From Nitrospira sp. (lineage in GTDB: Bacteria > Nitrospirota > Nitrospiria > Nitrospirales > Nitrospiraceae), in NCBI GenBank assembly GCA_025934915.1, contig JAICWG010000011.1, positions 1 through 52,762 on the forward strand: DNA of 52,762 nt. The letters run 5' to 3'. The notes below the pieces were generated by a model. The model made no database searches, had not been told where the DNA came from, and worked only from the letters and a program-made list of their open reading frames with translations. Below are positions 1 through 8,603 of the stretch, in pieces (the first letter of the stretch is position 1; the number at the start of each line of letters is the position of its first letter). A program made the translations under genes and the position numbers.

Positions 1-1
1 C

Positions 2-382
2 CTGCTCCTAGCCAACGCCTTTGCCCAAGCCCAGGCGCTGGCCTTCGGCAAAACGCCGCAAGAGGTCAAAGCGGAGAACACCCCGGCATGGCTGGTGCCG
101 CACCGGACCTTCGAGGGCAACCGTCCGTCCAACACAATTCTCGCCGAACGTCTTACACCGGAGACGCTCGGCAAACTGATCGCGCTGTACGAGCATTCAG
201 TGTTCACCCAGGGTGCGATCTGGCAGATCAACTCGTTCGATCAGTGGGGCGTCGAATTAGGCAAAATGTTAGCTCAGCGCATTATCCCGGAACTCAAGAA
301 CAAGACAGAACCTACGCTCAACCATGATAGTTCCAGCAACAAGCTGATTCGTCGTTACAGGAAACTGAAGGATGCATCATGA
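2..382 (+). CDS. pgi: Glucose-6-phosphate isomerase, C-terminal part (5' end outside window)
   Basis: Cytoplasmic enzyme interconverting glucose-6-phosphate and fructose-6-phosphate in glycolysis and gluconeogenesis. The frame is open from base 2 and ends in TGA at 380-382. Visible PGI features are the segment FEGNRPSN, then [23 protein letters not shown] and the family signature around QWGVELGK, where the Lys is a conserved active-site residue of PGIs. About 126 residues are present, so roughly three quarters of the protein lies upstream. It overlaps the aldolase start by 4 bases (ATGA), so the two are translationally coupled and work in the same sugar-phosphate pathway. Confidence 0.93.
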   Translation: MLLANAFAQAQALAFGKTPQEVKAENTPAWLVPHRTFEGNRPSNTILAERLTPETLGKLIALYEHSVFTQGAIWQINSFDQWGVELGKMLAQRIIPELKNKTEPTLNHDSSSNKLIRRYRKLKDAS

Positions 383-1278
383 AACCTCTCAGCTTTGATG
401 AACAACGACAGAAGATGAAGGCACACCCCGGCTTCATTGCGGCGCTGGATCAAAGCGGCGGCAGCACGCCCGACGCGCTGCGTCTTTACGGAATCAACGA
501 CGGTGCGTGGTCCAACGATGAAGAGATGTTTGCGATCGTGCATCAGATGCGCGCGCGCATCATGACCAGCCCCAGCTTCACCGGCAAGCGGATTATTGCC
601 GCCATCCTGTTCGAGGACACCATGGACAGGGACATCGAGAGGCGGCCTACCGTGGACTACCTTTGGAACGTGAAACGGATTGTGCCGTTTCTGAAAGTGG
701 ATAAAGGCCTTGCACCTGAGAAGGACGGGGTCCAGTTGATGAAACCGATACCCTCGCTTGCGGCGCTGCTCGATAAAGCCAAAGCAACGGGCATCTTTGG
801 AACCAAGATGCGTTCATTCATCAAGCAAGCCAATGCGGCCGGCATCAGGGGCATCGTGAGTCAGCAGTTCGAGCTCGCCGCGCAGATCCTTGCCGTCGGC
901 CTCTTGCCGATCATCGAGCCAGAGGTTGACATTCACTGCCCAGAAAAGGTCACAGCCGAGGTGATGCTCAAGGCGGCCATTGTCGAGAAGCTCAAGGAAC
1001 TGCCGACTGGGCAGTTGGTCATGCTGAAGCTCTCACTACCTGAGCAAGACGGCTTCTACGCAGGTTGCGTCAGACATCCCAATGTCCTGAGGGTGGTGGC
1101 GTTGTCGGGCGGTTATGGGCTGGAAGAAGCCGACCACCGCCTGCGCAGGAATCATGGTATCGTAGCGAGCTTTTCGCGGGCGCTCGTCGAAGGGCTGTCG
1201 GCCCAGCAATCCGATGCTGAGTTCAACGCCCAGCTGGATCGATCTATTCAGCGTATCTTTGAGGCGTCCAACACCTAA
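379..1278 (+). CDS. fda: Fructose-bisphosphate aldolase, class I
   Basis: Cleaves fructose-1,6-bisphosphate to dihydroxyacetone phosphate and glyceraldehyde-3-phosphate, or makes it in the gluconeogenic direction, through a Schiff base. The 299-residue length and the blocks [14 protein letters not shown] (18-31), FLKVDKGL (104-111), GTKMRS (141-146), IEPEVDI (179-185) and VMLKLSLP (214-221) match the compact bacterial class I family of Staphylococcus Fda. Lys217 in MLKLSLP is the expected Schiff-base lysine. SGGY near residue 244 is the phosphate-binding loop. ATG at 379 overlaps the pgi stop, so this is an operon member. Confidence 0.93.
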   Translation: MKPLSFDEQRQKMKAHPGFIAALDQSGGSTPDALRLYGINDGAWSNDEEMFAIVHQMRARIMTSPSFTGKRIIAAILFEDTMDRDIERRPTVDYLWNVKRIVPFLKVDKGLAPEKDGVQLMKPIPSLAALLDKAKATGIFGTKMRSFIKQANAAGIRGIVSQQFELAAQILAVGLLPIIEPEVDIHCPEKVTAEVMLKAAIVEKLKELPTGQLVMLKLSLPEQDGFYAGCVRHPNVLRVVALSGGYGLEEADHRLRRNHGIVASFSRALVEGLSAQQSDAEFNAQLDRSIQRIFEASNT

Positions 1279-1369
1279 GTAGGCCATGATCGGAACATCG
1301 CATGGAAATCGGATGACGGGGTCGGACCACCTAATGGTCCGAGAATTGTGAGCAAGAGGGATGTGGGGT

Positions 1370-2064
1370 ATGGACAAGGGTCTCGTGAAACTTGCTCCTT
1401 CTATCCTCTCCGCTGACTTCGCCCATCTGGGCCAGCAGGTGGCGGAGGCGGAGCAGGCTGGAGCCGACCGCATCCACATCGACGTGATGGACGGACACTT
1501 CGTGCCCAACCTCTCGATGGGACCGTCGGTTGTTCAATCACTTCGCCGGGTGACGCGCCTGCCTCTGGAGATCCATCTGATGATCTCGGCCCCGGACCTG
1601 TTCTTTGACGAGTTCGTGGAGGCCGGCCGGATTCCTTCCTTGTTCACTGGGAAGGCAATGCCAATGTGCACCGCACAATCCAACGCATCAAGACATTGGG
1701 TAAACGTGCCGGAGTGGTCATCAACCTGGCGACCCCTGCGGCAGTGTTGGACGAAATCCTTCAGGACGTCGATCAAGTGCTGGTCATGACGGTCAACCCG
1801 GGCTTTGGACACCAGCAGTTCATCCACACGACACTGCCCAAGATACGGCGTGTGCGCGGGATGATTGATGAGCGCACGCAAGGCTGCGAGGTGGAGGTGG
1901 ACGGAGGCATCAATGCGGCAACGGCTCCATTGGCGGTTGCCGCGGGATCTCACGTTCTCGTGGCCGGCACAGCGATTTTTAATGAAAGCGAAACCGTGAC
2001 TGCAGCGATGGACCGGCTGCGAGCCGGCATCCAGTTGTGGCAACAACTCCAACCAGTCGAGTGA
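1370..2064 (+). pseudogene. rpe: Ribulose-phosphate 3-epimerase, frameshifted
   Basis: Would interconvert ribulose-5-phosphate and xylulose-5-phosphate (pentose phosphate pathway). The first part (1370 to about 1627) gives [25 protein letters not shown] and LEIHLMI. The second part, in another frame (from about 1630 to the stop at 2064), gives [10 protein letters not shown], then [16 protein letters not shown] and EVDGGINAATAP. Both halves keep catalytic residues (Asp and His of HIDVMDG, the second Asp in EVDGGI). The break lies in a GC-rich GGCCGG stretch at 1622-1630, where one base appears to be missing. GAGGG at 1356-1360 supports ATG 1370; ATG 1361 is also possible. This is either a true pseudogene or a one-base sequence error, since the rest of the protein is well conserved. 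Confidence 0.85.
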
Positions 2065-2142
2065 CGACATCCGCGCCGCCCCTTGGGATGAGCTGTCGTC
2101 TGACAAATGGACTGTACCACTGTTCGCAAGGAGTGAGAGGGA

Positions 2143-2691
2143 ATGGTTGCTATGGAACCACAAGATCAGGATGCGCCCGGTTTCTATACTCCGGTCGGTA
2201 CGCGACGGAAATTCTTTCAATGGGTCACTGAGGCGGCGGCCGGGCTGATCGGCTTGAGCCTCACCATCCCGCTCGTCGGGTATGTGATCTCGCCGGCTCT
2301 GAAGCGCCGCGACAAGCCGTGGGTGGAAATTGGTGGGATGGATGAGCTGGCAGCCGGCGAGCCCAAGCAGCTTGACTATGTCGCCACCATTCGAGATGGC
2401 TATTGGGAGGCGAAGACTCATAAAGCGGTCTGGGCGGTGAAGCAATCAGACGGGCAGGTGACGGTATTCTCCCCCATGTGCACACACTTAGGGTGCGGCT
2501 ATCACTGGGATACCATGGACCGGAGGTTCAAATGTCCCTGTCACGGTAGTGTGTACGATGTCAGCGGTCGGGTATTGGCCGGCCCGGCACCGCGCCATCT
2601 GGATGCCCTTCCTTTCAAGATCGAACAGGGACGGTTGTTGGTCATGTACAAGGAATTCAAGTCCGGTTTCACAGAACAGATCGAATTGTAG
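2143..2691 (+). CDS. Rieske [2Fe-2S] protein of a cytochrome bc-type complex
   Basis: A 182-residue iron-sulfur subunit that passes electrons from quinol towards cytochrome c1 in a bc-type complex. Cluster ligands are visible as C113-T-H115-L-G-C118 and C131-P-C133-H134-G-S. The N-terminus has a Tat-like RRKFF (21-25) followed by a hydrophobic stretch (about 31-50) that would be the membrane anchor, with the Rieske domain exposed on the outer side of the inner membrane. AAGGAG lies about 9 bases before ATG 2143. The usual downstream partner (cytochrome b) is absent; two PqiA genes follow instead. A Rieske oxygenase component is unlikely because of the membrane anchor. Confidence 0.9.
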   Translation: MVAMEPQDQDAPGFYTPVGTRRKFFQWVTEAAAGLIGLSLTIPLVGYVISPALKRRDKPWVEIGGMDELAAGEPKQLDYVATIRDGYWEAKTHKAVWAVKQSDGQVTVFSPMCTHLGCGYHWDTMDRRFKCPCHGSVYDVSGRVLAGPAPRHLDALPFKIEQGRLLVMYKEFKSGFTEQIEL

Positions 2692-2722
2692 GTGGGCGAG
2701 GCGAGAGAGGAGGAAGTCGGAT

Positions 2723-2893
2723 ATGAACAGGTTGTACAGAAAAACGGCCTTCATACGTGCTGACCTTGAGGAAGTAATTAGCCTTCGGCGTGAGACAGCG
2801 CTCTCTCCTTCGCTAACGAGTGCGAAACTGCCAATTGCTTTACGGGGTCACATAGGAGACGACGAGATACGCAGTCAGTCGGAACTCAGATGA
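2723..2893 (+). CDS. Small ORF of unknown function, possibly a truncated gene start
   Basis: ATG 2723 has an excellent ribosome binding site (AGGAGGAAG at 2709-2717) and the 56-residue frame overlaps the next gene by ATGA (2890-2893). No family is recognised and the composition after the first six residues (MNRLYR) is unremarkable. Because it directly follows a Rieske gene, the strong site may be the original start of a cytochrome b gene whose body has been replaced. That is inference only. Confidence 0.35.
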   Translation: MNRLYRKTAFIRADLEEVISLRRETALSPSLTSAKLPIALRGHIGDDEIRSQSELR

Positions 2894-3498
2894 CGCAGCA
2901 TTCACATCTTATCGCATGCGGTGAATGCGACCTTCTCCAGCGAAAGGTCGTGCTTCCTATGGGTAGCACGGCGTGTTGTAGACGCTGTGGTGCAAGGCTG
3001 TACCGCCATCAGCCGGACAGCGTCCAGCGGGGACTTGCGTATGCACTCGCCAGCCTCGTGCTCTTTATTCTTGCCAACCTCTTCCCGATTGTGGTGCTGG
3101 CAATCCAGGGTGAGCGATATGACACCACTCTGTACGGTGCGGTGCAGGCGCTGTGGCATCAGAACATGGAAGCCGTCGCCGTGCTCGTCTCAGTGACAAC
3201 TATGCTGATGCCCGCGCTCGATCTTGGCATCATGATCTATGTCTTGCTGGCCCTGTACCTTGGGCGCATGCCGCTTGGCTTTTCTTCCTTGCTTCGTGCG
3301 GTTCAATCCGTACGACCGTGGAGTATGGTCGAGGTCTTCATGCTGGGCCTTCTCGTCTCGCCCGTGAAGCTGATGCATTTTGCGACGGTCATCCCGGGAA
3401 TCGCGCTCTGGGCCCTCGGCGGGTGCGTGCTTCTACTCATCGCCGCAGCGGGGGCGTTCAATCCGCGCGACCTATGGGAGCAGGAGGTCGCGCGATGA
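2890..3498 (+). CDS. pqiA: Paraquat-inducible protein A family membrane protein (first copy)
   Basis: A PqiA-domain protein of 202 residues, in E. coli part of the PqiABC/Mce-type lipid transport and envelope stress system of the inner membrane. The N-terminus carries a zinc-ribbon-like set of cysteines (C10, C13, C30, C33). Four hydrophobic segments follow, at about 49-70, 94-123, 147-165 and 168-188, with SVRPWSMVEVFMLGLLVSPVKL matching the conserved WSM(V/L)EVF block. It ends in the family's usual FNPRDLW. ATG overlaps the small upstream ORF and its stop overlaps the second pqiA (ATGA), so the genes are coupled. The Mce protein PqiB expected downstream is missing. Confidence 0.85.
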   Translation: MTQHSHLIACGECDLLQRKVVLPMGSTACCRRCGARLYRHQPDSVQRGLAYALASLVLFILANLFPIVVLAIQGERYDTTLYGAVQALWHQNMEAVAVLVSVTTMLMPALDLGIMIYVLLALYLGRMPLGFSSLLRAVQSVRPWSMVEVFMLGLLVSPVKLMHFATVIPGIALWALGGCVLLLIAAAGAFNPRDLWEQEVAR

Positions 3499-4217
3499 CG
3501 GCCGCCCCGATCACGGCAGCCCGATGCGGCCTGTACGCGTGTCGCGCCTGCGGGCTTGTGTCCAGGCCAGCGCAGGCAATGGATGCGCTGGCCTGTGCCC
3601 GCTGTGGCAATGACCTCTACATGCGCACACCCGACAGTATCGGGCGGACATGGGCCCTTCTGATCGCAGCCTGCATCCTGTATATCCTGGCAAATGTCTT
3701 GCCGGTCATGGAAACGGGTTCTCTTTTTGGGACGCAAACCGACACGATTATGAGCGGCGTCGCCTACCTCTGGACCTCTGGATCGTGGCCGATCGCTGTG
3801 GTCGTCTTCTTCGCCAGCGTGGCCGTCCCACTCCTCAAAATCTTGGCGCTCGCGTTCCTGTTGATCTCTGTTCAACGTCGATCCGCCTGGCAGTCCCACC
3901 AGCGCGCCAGGCTCTACCGGCTGGTGGAGTATGTCGGTCGCTGGTCGATGCTGGATATCTACGTCGTGACCATCCTCACAGCGCTTGTCCAGATTCAGTC
4001 GCTGGCGATGATCAGGGCCGGACCGGGAGCGGTGGTATTCGGAGCGGTGGTGGTGCTGACCATGTTCGCCGCTTGCCTGCTTGGGCAACAGCGCAGCGTT
4101 CACGATGCTACGTATGGTCTGTCAGGACTCACTGGAGCAGATGCAGGCCCACCTGGCGGAAGCGGTCGGGGCGGGTTTTATTTTGCGCTCAAAAGATTCG
4201 TATCACTTCCTACATGA
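3495..4217 (+). CDS. pqiA: PqiA family membrane protein (second copy), C-terminus replaced by out-of-frame sequence
   Basis: The second half of a PqiA pair. It has zinc-ribbon cysteines C18/C21 (YACRAC) and C34/C37 (ACARC), then hydrophobic segments including WALLIAACILYILANVLPV and the block VGRWSMLDIYVVTILTALVQ. About residue 193 (near 4070) the expected end (FDPRLLW-like) is missing. Instead the frame runs about 46 residues through sequence that, one frame over, encodes the middle of a sensor kinase. The protein therefore ends in a meaningless tail (GLSGLTGADAGPP and onward). The core membrane domain is nearly complete, so partial function is possible. The junction looks like a deletion or recombination point. 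Confidence 0.8.
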   Translation: MTAAPITAARCGLYACRACGLVSRPAQAMDALACARCGNDLYMRTPDSIGRTWALLIAACILYILANVLPVMETGSLFGTQTDTIMSGVAYLWTSGSWPIAVVVFFASVAVPLLKILALAFLLISVQRRSAWQSHQRARLYRLVEYVGRWSMLDIYVVTILTALVQIQSLAMIRAGPGAVVFGAVVVLTMFAACLLGQQRSVHDATYGLSGLTGADAGPPGGSGRGGFYFALKRFVSLPT

Positions 4218-7200
4218 TCGCGTTCAGGAAGCAGCGTATTCTCTGATCCCACAAGAATTGCGCGCAGAGATGCATCTCCGAATCGGCATGTTGCTGGCAT
4301 CACACACGCCTCCAGACAAACTTGAGGAAGGGATCTTCGAGATCGTCAACCAACTCAACCGTGGTCGTCACCTGGTCACATCGAGTACAGAGCGTGAACG
4401 GATCGCGGAATTAAATTTCATTGCGGGCAGGCGCGCAAAGATCTCAACGGCGTATGTCTCGGCGCTGAAGTACCTCCACGCGGGACGGGGTTTGTTGACC
4501 GAAGAGACCTGGAACCATAACTACGACCTTGTCTTCTCGATCGAATATCTCTTGGCCGAGTGCGATTACTGACCACGGATATGGCTGCTGCCGAGAAGCG
4601 GCTTGCCATGTTGGTCGACCGGGCGAACAGCGCCCATGATATCGCTCTCGTCACACGTTTACGCCTGACGCTCTATCAAGCTGTGGATCGCAGCGACCGC
4701 GCCGTGGAGGTTTTTCTTGAATTCATGAGAGGTCGTGGCACGGGTTGGGTTCCGCACCCTACTGAAGAGGAAGTATCGCGAGAATACGACCACATCTGGT
4801 CTTTACTGGGAAACCGACAAATCGAGGACCTCGTTGACCTGCCCTTGATGACCAATCCGGAACTGCTTGATGTTCTGGATGTATTCACTGAGGTCGTGAC
4901 ACCTGCGCTGTATACCGATCGAGGATTTCTTGCTCTCCTGCTTTGTCAAACGGTCAGTCTCAGCTTGGAGCACGGCAACTGCGATGGATCCTGCTATGCC
5001 TATGTATGGTTGGGTATGCTCGCTGGATCTCATTTCGGGGACTATCAGGCCGGATTCCGGTTTGGCCAACTTGGCTACGATCTGGTGGAAGCGCGTGGAT
5101 TGCGTCGCTATCAAGCCCGCACCTATATGTGTTTTGGATGTCTTATCATCCCATGGACGAAGCACGTCAAGACAGGGCGAGAGCTCGTGCATCACTATTT
5201 CGACGCCGCGAACAGGGTCGGTGATCTCACGTATGCCGGATACAGCCGCATTGCCTTGAACACAAATCTTCTCGCGGCGGGAGACCCCTTAGCCGAGGTG
5301 CAGCGTGAAGCCGAGACTGGTCTCGAATTCGCGACGAACGTCCGCTTCGTTCTCGTCATCGATTGCATCACCGCGCAGCTCGGGCTCATCCGGACGCTTC
5401 GTGGCTTGACGGCGACATTCGGCTCGTTCAATGGCCAGCGCTTCGACGAGCTTCAGTTCGAGCATCATTTGGCAAGTGCACCTGTTTTAGCGCTGCCGGA
5501 GTGTTGGTATTGGATCCGCAAGTTACAGGCGCGTTTCTTTGCGGGAGACTACCCTTCCGCGATTGAGGCGTCATTAAATGCAGAACGCCTGCTCTGGACA
5601 TCGCCTTCCTTCTTCGATGTGGCGGAATATCATTTTTACAGTGCACTCTCGCGAGCTGCGTCCTGTGATTCGGCAACGGACGACTCGCAACATCGGCATG
5701 TCGAGGCTCCGGCTGTTCACCACAGACAGCACAAGATATGGGCAGAGAATTGCCCGGAGAATTTTGAAAACCGTGCCGCTCTGATCGGCGCGGAGATCGC
5801 TCGGATCGAAGGCCGCGTGCTCGAGGCCGAGCAGCTCTACGATCAGGCCATCCGGTCGGCGCACAGCAACGGCTTTGTCAACAATGAGGCGATCGCCAAC
5901 GAGCTTGCGGGACGTTTCTACGCGGCGCGCGGTTTCGAGAAGATCGCGACAACCTACCTGCGAGATGCGCGCTACTGCTACCTTTGTTGGGAAGCTGACG
6001 GAAAGGTACGCCAACTGGAGCAGCTCTATCCCCACCTCAGGGTGGACAAGCCGCTGTCCGACTCAACGACCATGATCCTGGCACCCGTCGAACAACTTGA
6101 TCTCGCAACCGTGATCAAGGTCTCGGAGGCACTGTCAGGCGAGATCGTTTTGGAGAAGTTGATTGATACGCTGATGCGCACGGCCATCGAGCACGCCGGG
6201 GCTCAACGAGGTCTGTTGATTCTCCCGGACGGTGATGACTACCGGATCGAGGCTGAAGCCACAACCAGCAGCAGTGGGGTGAAGGTAGAGCTGCGACACA
6301 CTCGCGTAACCGCCGCAGATCTGCCGAGTGCGGTTCTTCACTATGTCCTTCGGACCAAAGAAGGCGTTCTCTTGAATGACGCGTCCAGCCGGAATCCATT
6401 CGCCGCAGATGAGTATATTCGCAAGCACCATGCACGCTCCGTGCTCTGCCTGCCGATACTGAGACAGACCCGATTGCTCGGCATGCTCTACCTCGAGAAC
6501 AACCTGACGCCTCACGCGTTCACACCCGCTCGAATGGCCGTCCTCAAGCTACTTGCCTCGGAGGCGGCCATCTCAATGGAGAACACGCGTCTCTATGACG
6601 ATCTCCAGGAGCGGGAGGCACGGGTTAGGCGGCTGGTGGATTCCAACATCATTGGCATCTTCATCTGGAATCTTGACGGTCGTATCATGGAAGCCAATGA
6701 AGCCTTTCTCACTATCACAGGATATACCCATCACGATCTCCTGCACGATCTCTTGGCGAGTCGGCTGCGCTGGAACGAATTGACGCCCGCTGACTGGCGT
6801 GAAGCGGACGAACAACGGATCGTGGAACTCCATGCAAGCGGTATCGTTCAACCATACGAGAAGGAGTTCTTCAAGAAGGACGGTACCCGTGTGCCTGTAC
6901 TCGTCGGTGGGGCCATTTTCGATGGAGCGCAGAATGAGGGTGTCGCCTTCGTCGTTGACCTCAGTGATCGCAAACTGGCACAAGACGCTGCTCGCGCAAG
7001 CGAGCGGCGATACCACGAGATTCAGATGGAAATGGCGCACGCAAACCGCATCGCGACCATAGGGCAGCTATCCGCGTCGATTGCGCACGAGCTTAACCAG
7101 CCGCTGACGGGCATCATCACTCACGCCGGCACCTGCCTGCGAATGCTCAGTGCTGATCCCCCGAACCTCGACGGGGCGCGCGGGAAACCGTGCGGCGCAC

Positions 7201-7594
7201 GATGCGGGACGGCACCCGTGCGTCTGAGGTGATCACGCGATTGCGCGCGCTCTTTAGCAAGAGAGCGCCCACAGCGGAATCGGTGGACCTCAATGAGTCG
7301 ACACGAGAGGTGATTGCGCTCTTACATGGTGAACTTCAGAAGAACCGGGTGATTGTGCAAACGGAACTTGCCGGAGAGCTCCCCCTTGTCACGGGCGATC
7401 GTGTTCAGCTCCAGCAAGTCGTCTTGAACTTGACATTCCCCGTAGCTCGCTACGGGGTTGGCCTCTCCTTCCGAGAAGTCTTCGGAATTGAGTTCTGTGA
7501 TACCCCGCAGCTTGCTGCGGGGAGCTTCATTCTGCTCCTGAATGCCAGGATGCCATGAACGGCGTCAACGATCGTCCGAGGCGGTTGCTCATTT
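4072..7594 (+). pseudogene. Remnant of a large AAA-type/GAF/PAS sensor histidine kinase
   Basis: Decayed member of the very large serine/threonine-kinase-like, AAA ATPase, GAF, PAS and histidine kinase family. Only the part after the ATPase is present. It begins with LACLGNSAAFTML (from 4072), then HDRVQEAAYSLIPQELR and a helical repeat region. A one-base shift near 4565 moves reading to the frame starting 4560. GAF (about 6090-6590) and PAS (about 6620-6980) follow, then the H-box LSASIAHELNQPL near 7070-7108. A second shift near 7175-7185 leads to VDLNESTREVIAL and GDRVQLQQVVLNL, after which a REP-like insert interrupts the ATP-binding domain. LLLNA and DAMNGVNDRPRRLL resume after it, again one base out of phase, and the rest of the domain is missing. 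No start codon and no intact frame: non-functional. Confidence 0.8.
7433..7531. repeat. REP-like element with two perfect palindromes inserted in the kinase remnant
   Basis: About 100 bp interrupting the conserved LNL-LLNA region of the kinase. It contains CCCCGTAGC-TC-GCTACGGGG (7438-7457) and CCCCGCAGC-TT-GCTGCGGGG (7503-7522), two perfect 9-bp stems of the same design 45 bp apart. An imperfect dyad lies between them (about 7470-7485). Paired hairpins like this are typical of REP/BIME elements and of the ends of IS200/IS605-type or RAYT-mobilised units; no transposase is present. The insert keeps the reading frame open for about 33 codons. Confidence 0.7.
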
Positions 7595-7837
7595 GATAGC
7601 GTTGGTCAAACCAAATGTCTAATCCTCGACATCGCCATGCCGGGTATGACTGGACTCGATCTCCAACATGAATTGAAGATTCATGGACACACCATCCCGA
7701 TCATTTTCATCACTGGTCAGAAGGACGAGGCTGTCCGCGCGCGAGCGTTCGAACAAGGAGCCGCAGAGTTCCTGCTGAAGCCATTCAGCGATACGGCTCT
7801 GCTTGCGGCGCTGAAGACAGCCCTCAGCATCAGCTGA
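7592..7837 (+). pseudogene. Truncated response regulator receiver domain
   Basis: The C-terminal two thirds of a CheY-like receiver, apparently from a FixJ-type regulator. It reads from SFDSVGQTKCLILDIAMPGMTG (phosphoacceptor Asp in LILDIAMP) through PIIFITGQKDE to FLLKPFSD (conserved Lys) and stops at 7835-7837. The first about 45 residues, including the acidic pair, are missing, and the sequence joins directly to the kinase remnant at about 7592. The first ATG (7637) lies after the phosphorylation site. No DNA-binding domain. Not functional as it stands. Confidence 0.75.
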
Positions 7838-7871
7838 GCGATAGCCTACTCCCACCCGGAGAGGATATAAT

Positions 7872-8394
7872 ATGATTTCATCGTACGCACTTGGCCATGA
7901 GTTGGGGGCACCACCCATGTCGCCCGCAACACCCATCGTCTTTGTCGTTGATGACGACATCTCCGTGCGCGAGTCCCTGGAATTGTTGATCCGTTGCGAA
8001 GGCTGGCAACCAGACAGGGCACGGTGACATACTCATGACGGTCCAAGCCATGAAGACCGGCGCGGTCGAATTCTTAACGAAACCATTCAGGGATGACGTG
8101 CTGCTCGGCGCCATCCGGCAATCCCTCGAACGCAGCCGCCTTGCTCTGGGTCATGAAGCGGAGATACAGGAGCTCCGGCAATGTTATGCGTCGCTTACGC
8201 CGCGTGAACGGCAGGTCATGGCGTTAGTGGTTACGGGCCTATTGAATAAACAGATTGGGGGCGAGCTCGGCATCAGCAAAATCACGGTGAAGGCACATCA
8301 AGGCAAGGTAATGCAGAAGATGAAAGCCGACTCTCTTCCTGATCTGGTCAAAATAGCCGGGAGACTCGACCTTGTTGCTATGCCGAAAGTCTGA
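7872..8394 (+). pseudogene. FixJ/LuxR-type response regulator with most of the receiver deleted
   Basis: The N-terminal piece (7872-8027, ATG 7872 or ATG 7917) encodes TPIVFVVDDDISVRESLELL up to GWQPD, then runs into TGA at 8025. In another frame ITGHGD-like sequence continues (GHGDILMTVQAMKTGAVEFLTKPF) and leads through a linker to an intact LuxR-type helix-turn-helix (LTPRERQVMALVV, GELGISKITVKAH), ending at 8394. About 50 residues including the phosphoacceptor Asp are missing at the join near 8013-8020. ATG 8035 could still give a 119-residue protein with a partial receiver and a complete DNA-binding domain, so residual DNA binding cannot be excluded. Confidence 0.75.
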
Positions 8395-8481
8395 CACTTC
8401 ACGAAAACGTCGAATGAATATAATGAATATGTGGAAGCCCAACAGGAGAACTGATCGTCGCCCGTTCCTCCTGATCTCGCC

Positions 8482-8511
8482 TTGACTTAACGCACTTCCG
8501 AAGGCTACTCT
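8482..8511 (+). promoter_or_regulatory. Possible sigma-70 promoter upstream of the methyltransferase and nuo genes
   Basis: TTGACT (8482-8487) and TACTCT (8506-8511) are separated by 18 bases, matching 5/6 and 4/6 of the consensus. It lies in the spacer after the broken regulator. The strong hairpin terminator begins only about 11 bases downstream of the -10, so a transcript starting here would meet it immediately. Moderate to weak support. Confidence 0.3.
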
Positions 8512-8521
8512 ATTTCCCTTT

Positions 8522-8573
8522 GACACCCGGCGATGGGCAAGTGTTGCCCATAAGCTAAGGGTGTCGCTTTTTT
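8522..8573 (+). terminator. Intrinsic terminator, + strand
   Basis: Outer stem GACACCC (8522-8528) with GGGTGTC (8559-8565), inner perfect stem ATGGGCAA (8533-8540) with TTGCCCAT (8544-8551), then a run of six T (8568-8573). A textbook Rho-independent signal. It ends transcription from the degenerate regulator region and insulates the methyltransferase gene. Alternatively it works as an attenuator of the promoter just upstream. Confidence 0.8.
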
Positions 8574-8603
8574 CTGTCTTGGGGTGGCGAATTGGAGCTT
8601 TCC

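Noticed and set aside
3303..4103. Long minus-strand frame opposite the pqiA genes
   Set aside because: Composition typical of antisense shadows; PqiA motifs on the + strand explain the region.
4081..7594. Reading the sensor kinase pieces as several separate intact genes
   Set aside because: The pieces are contiguous parts of one known domain order, joined by one-base shifts and lacking start sites.
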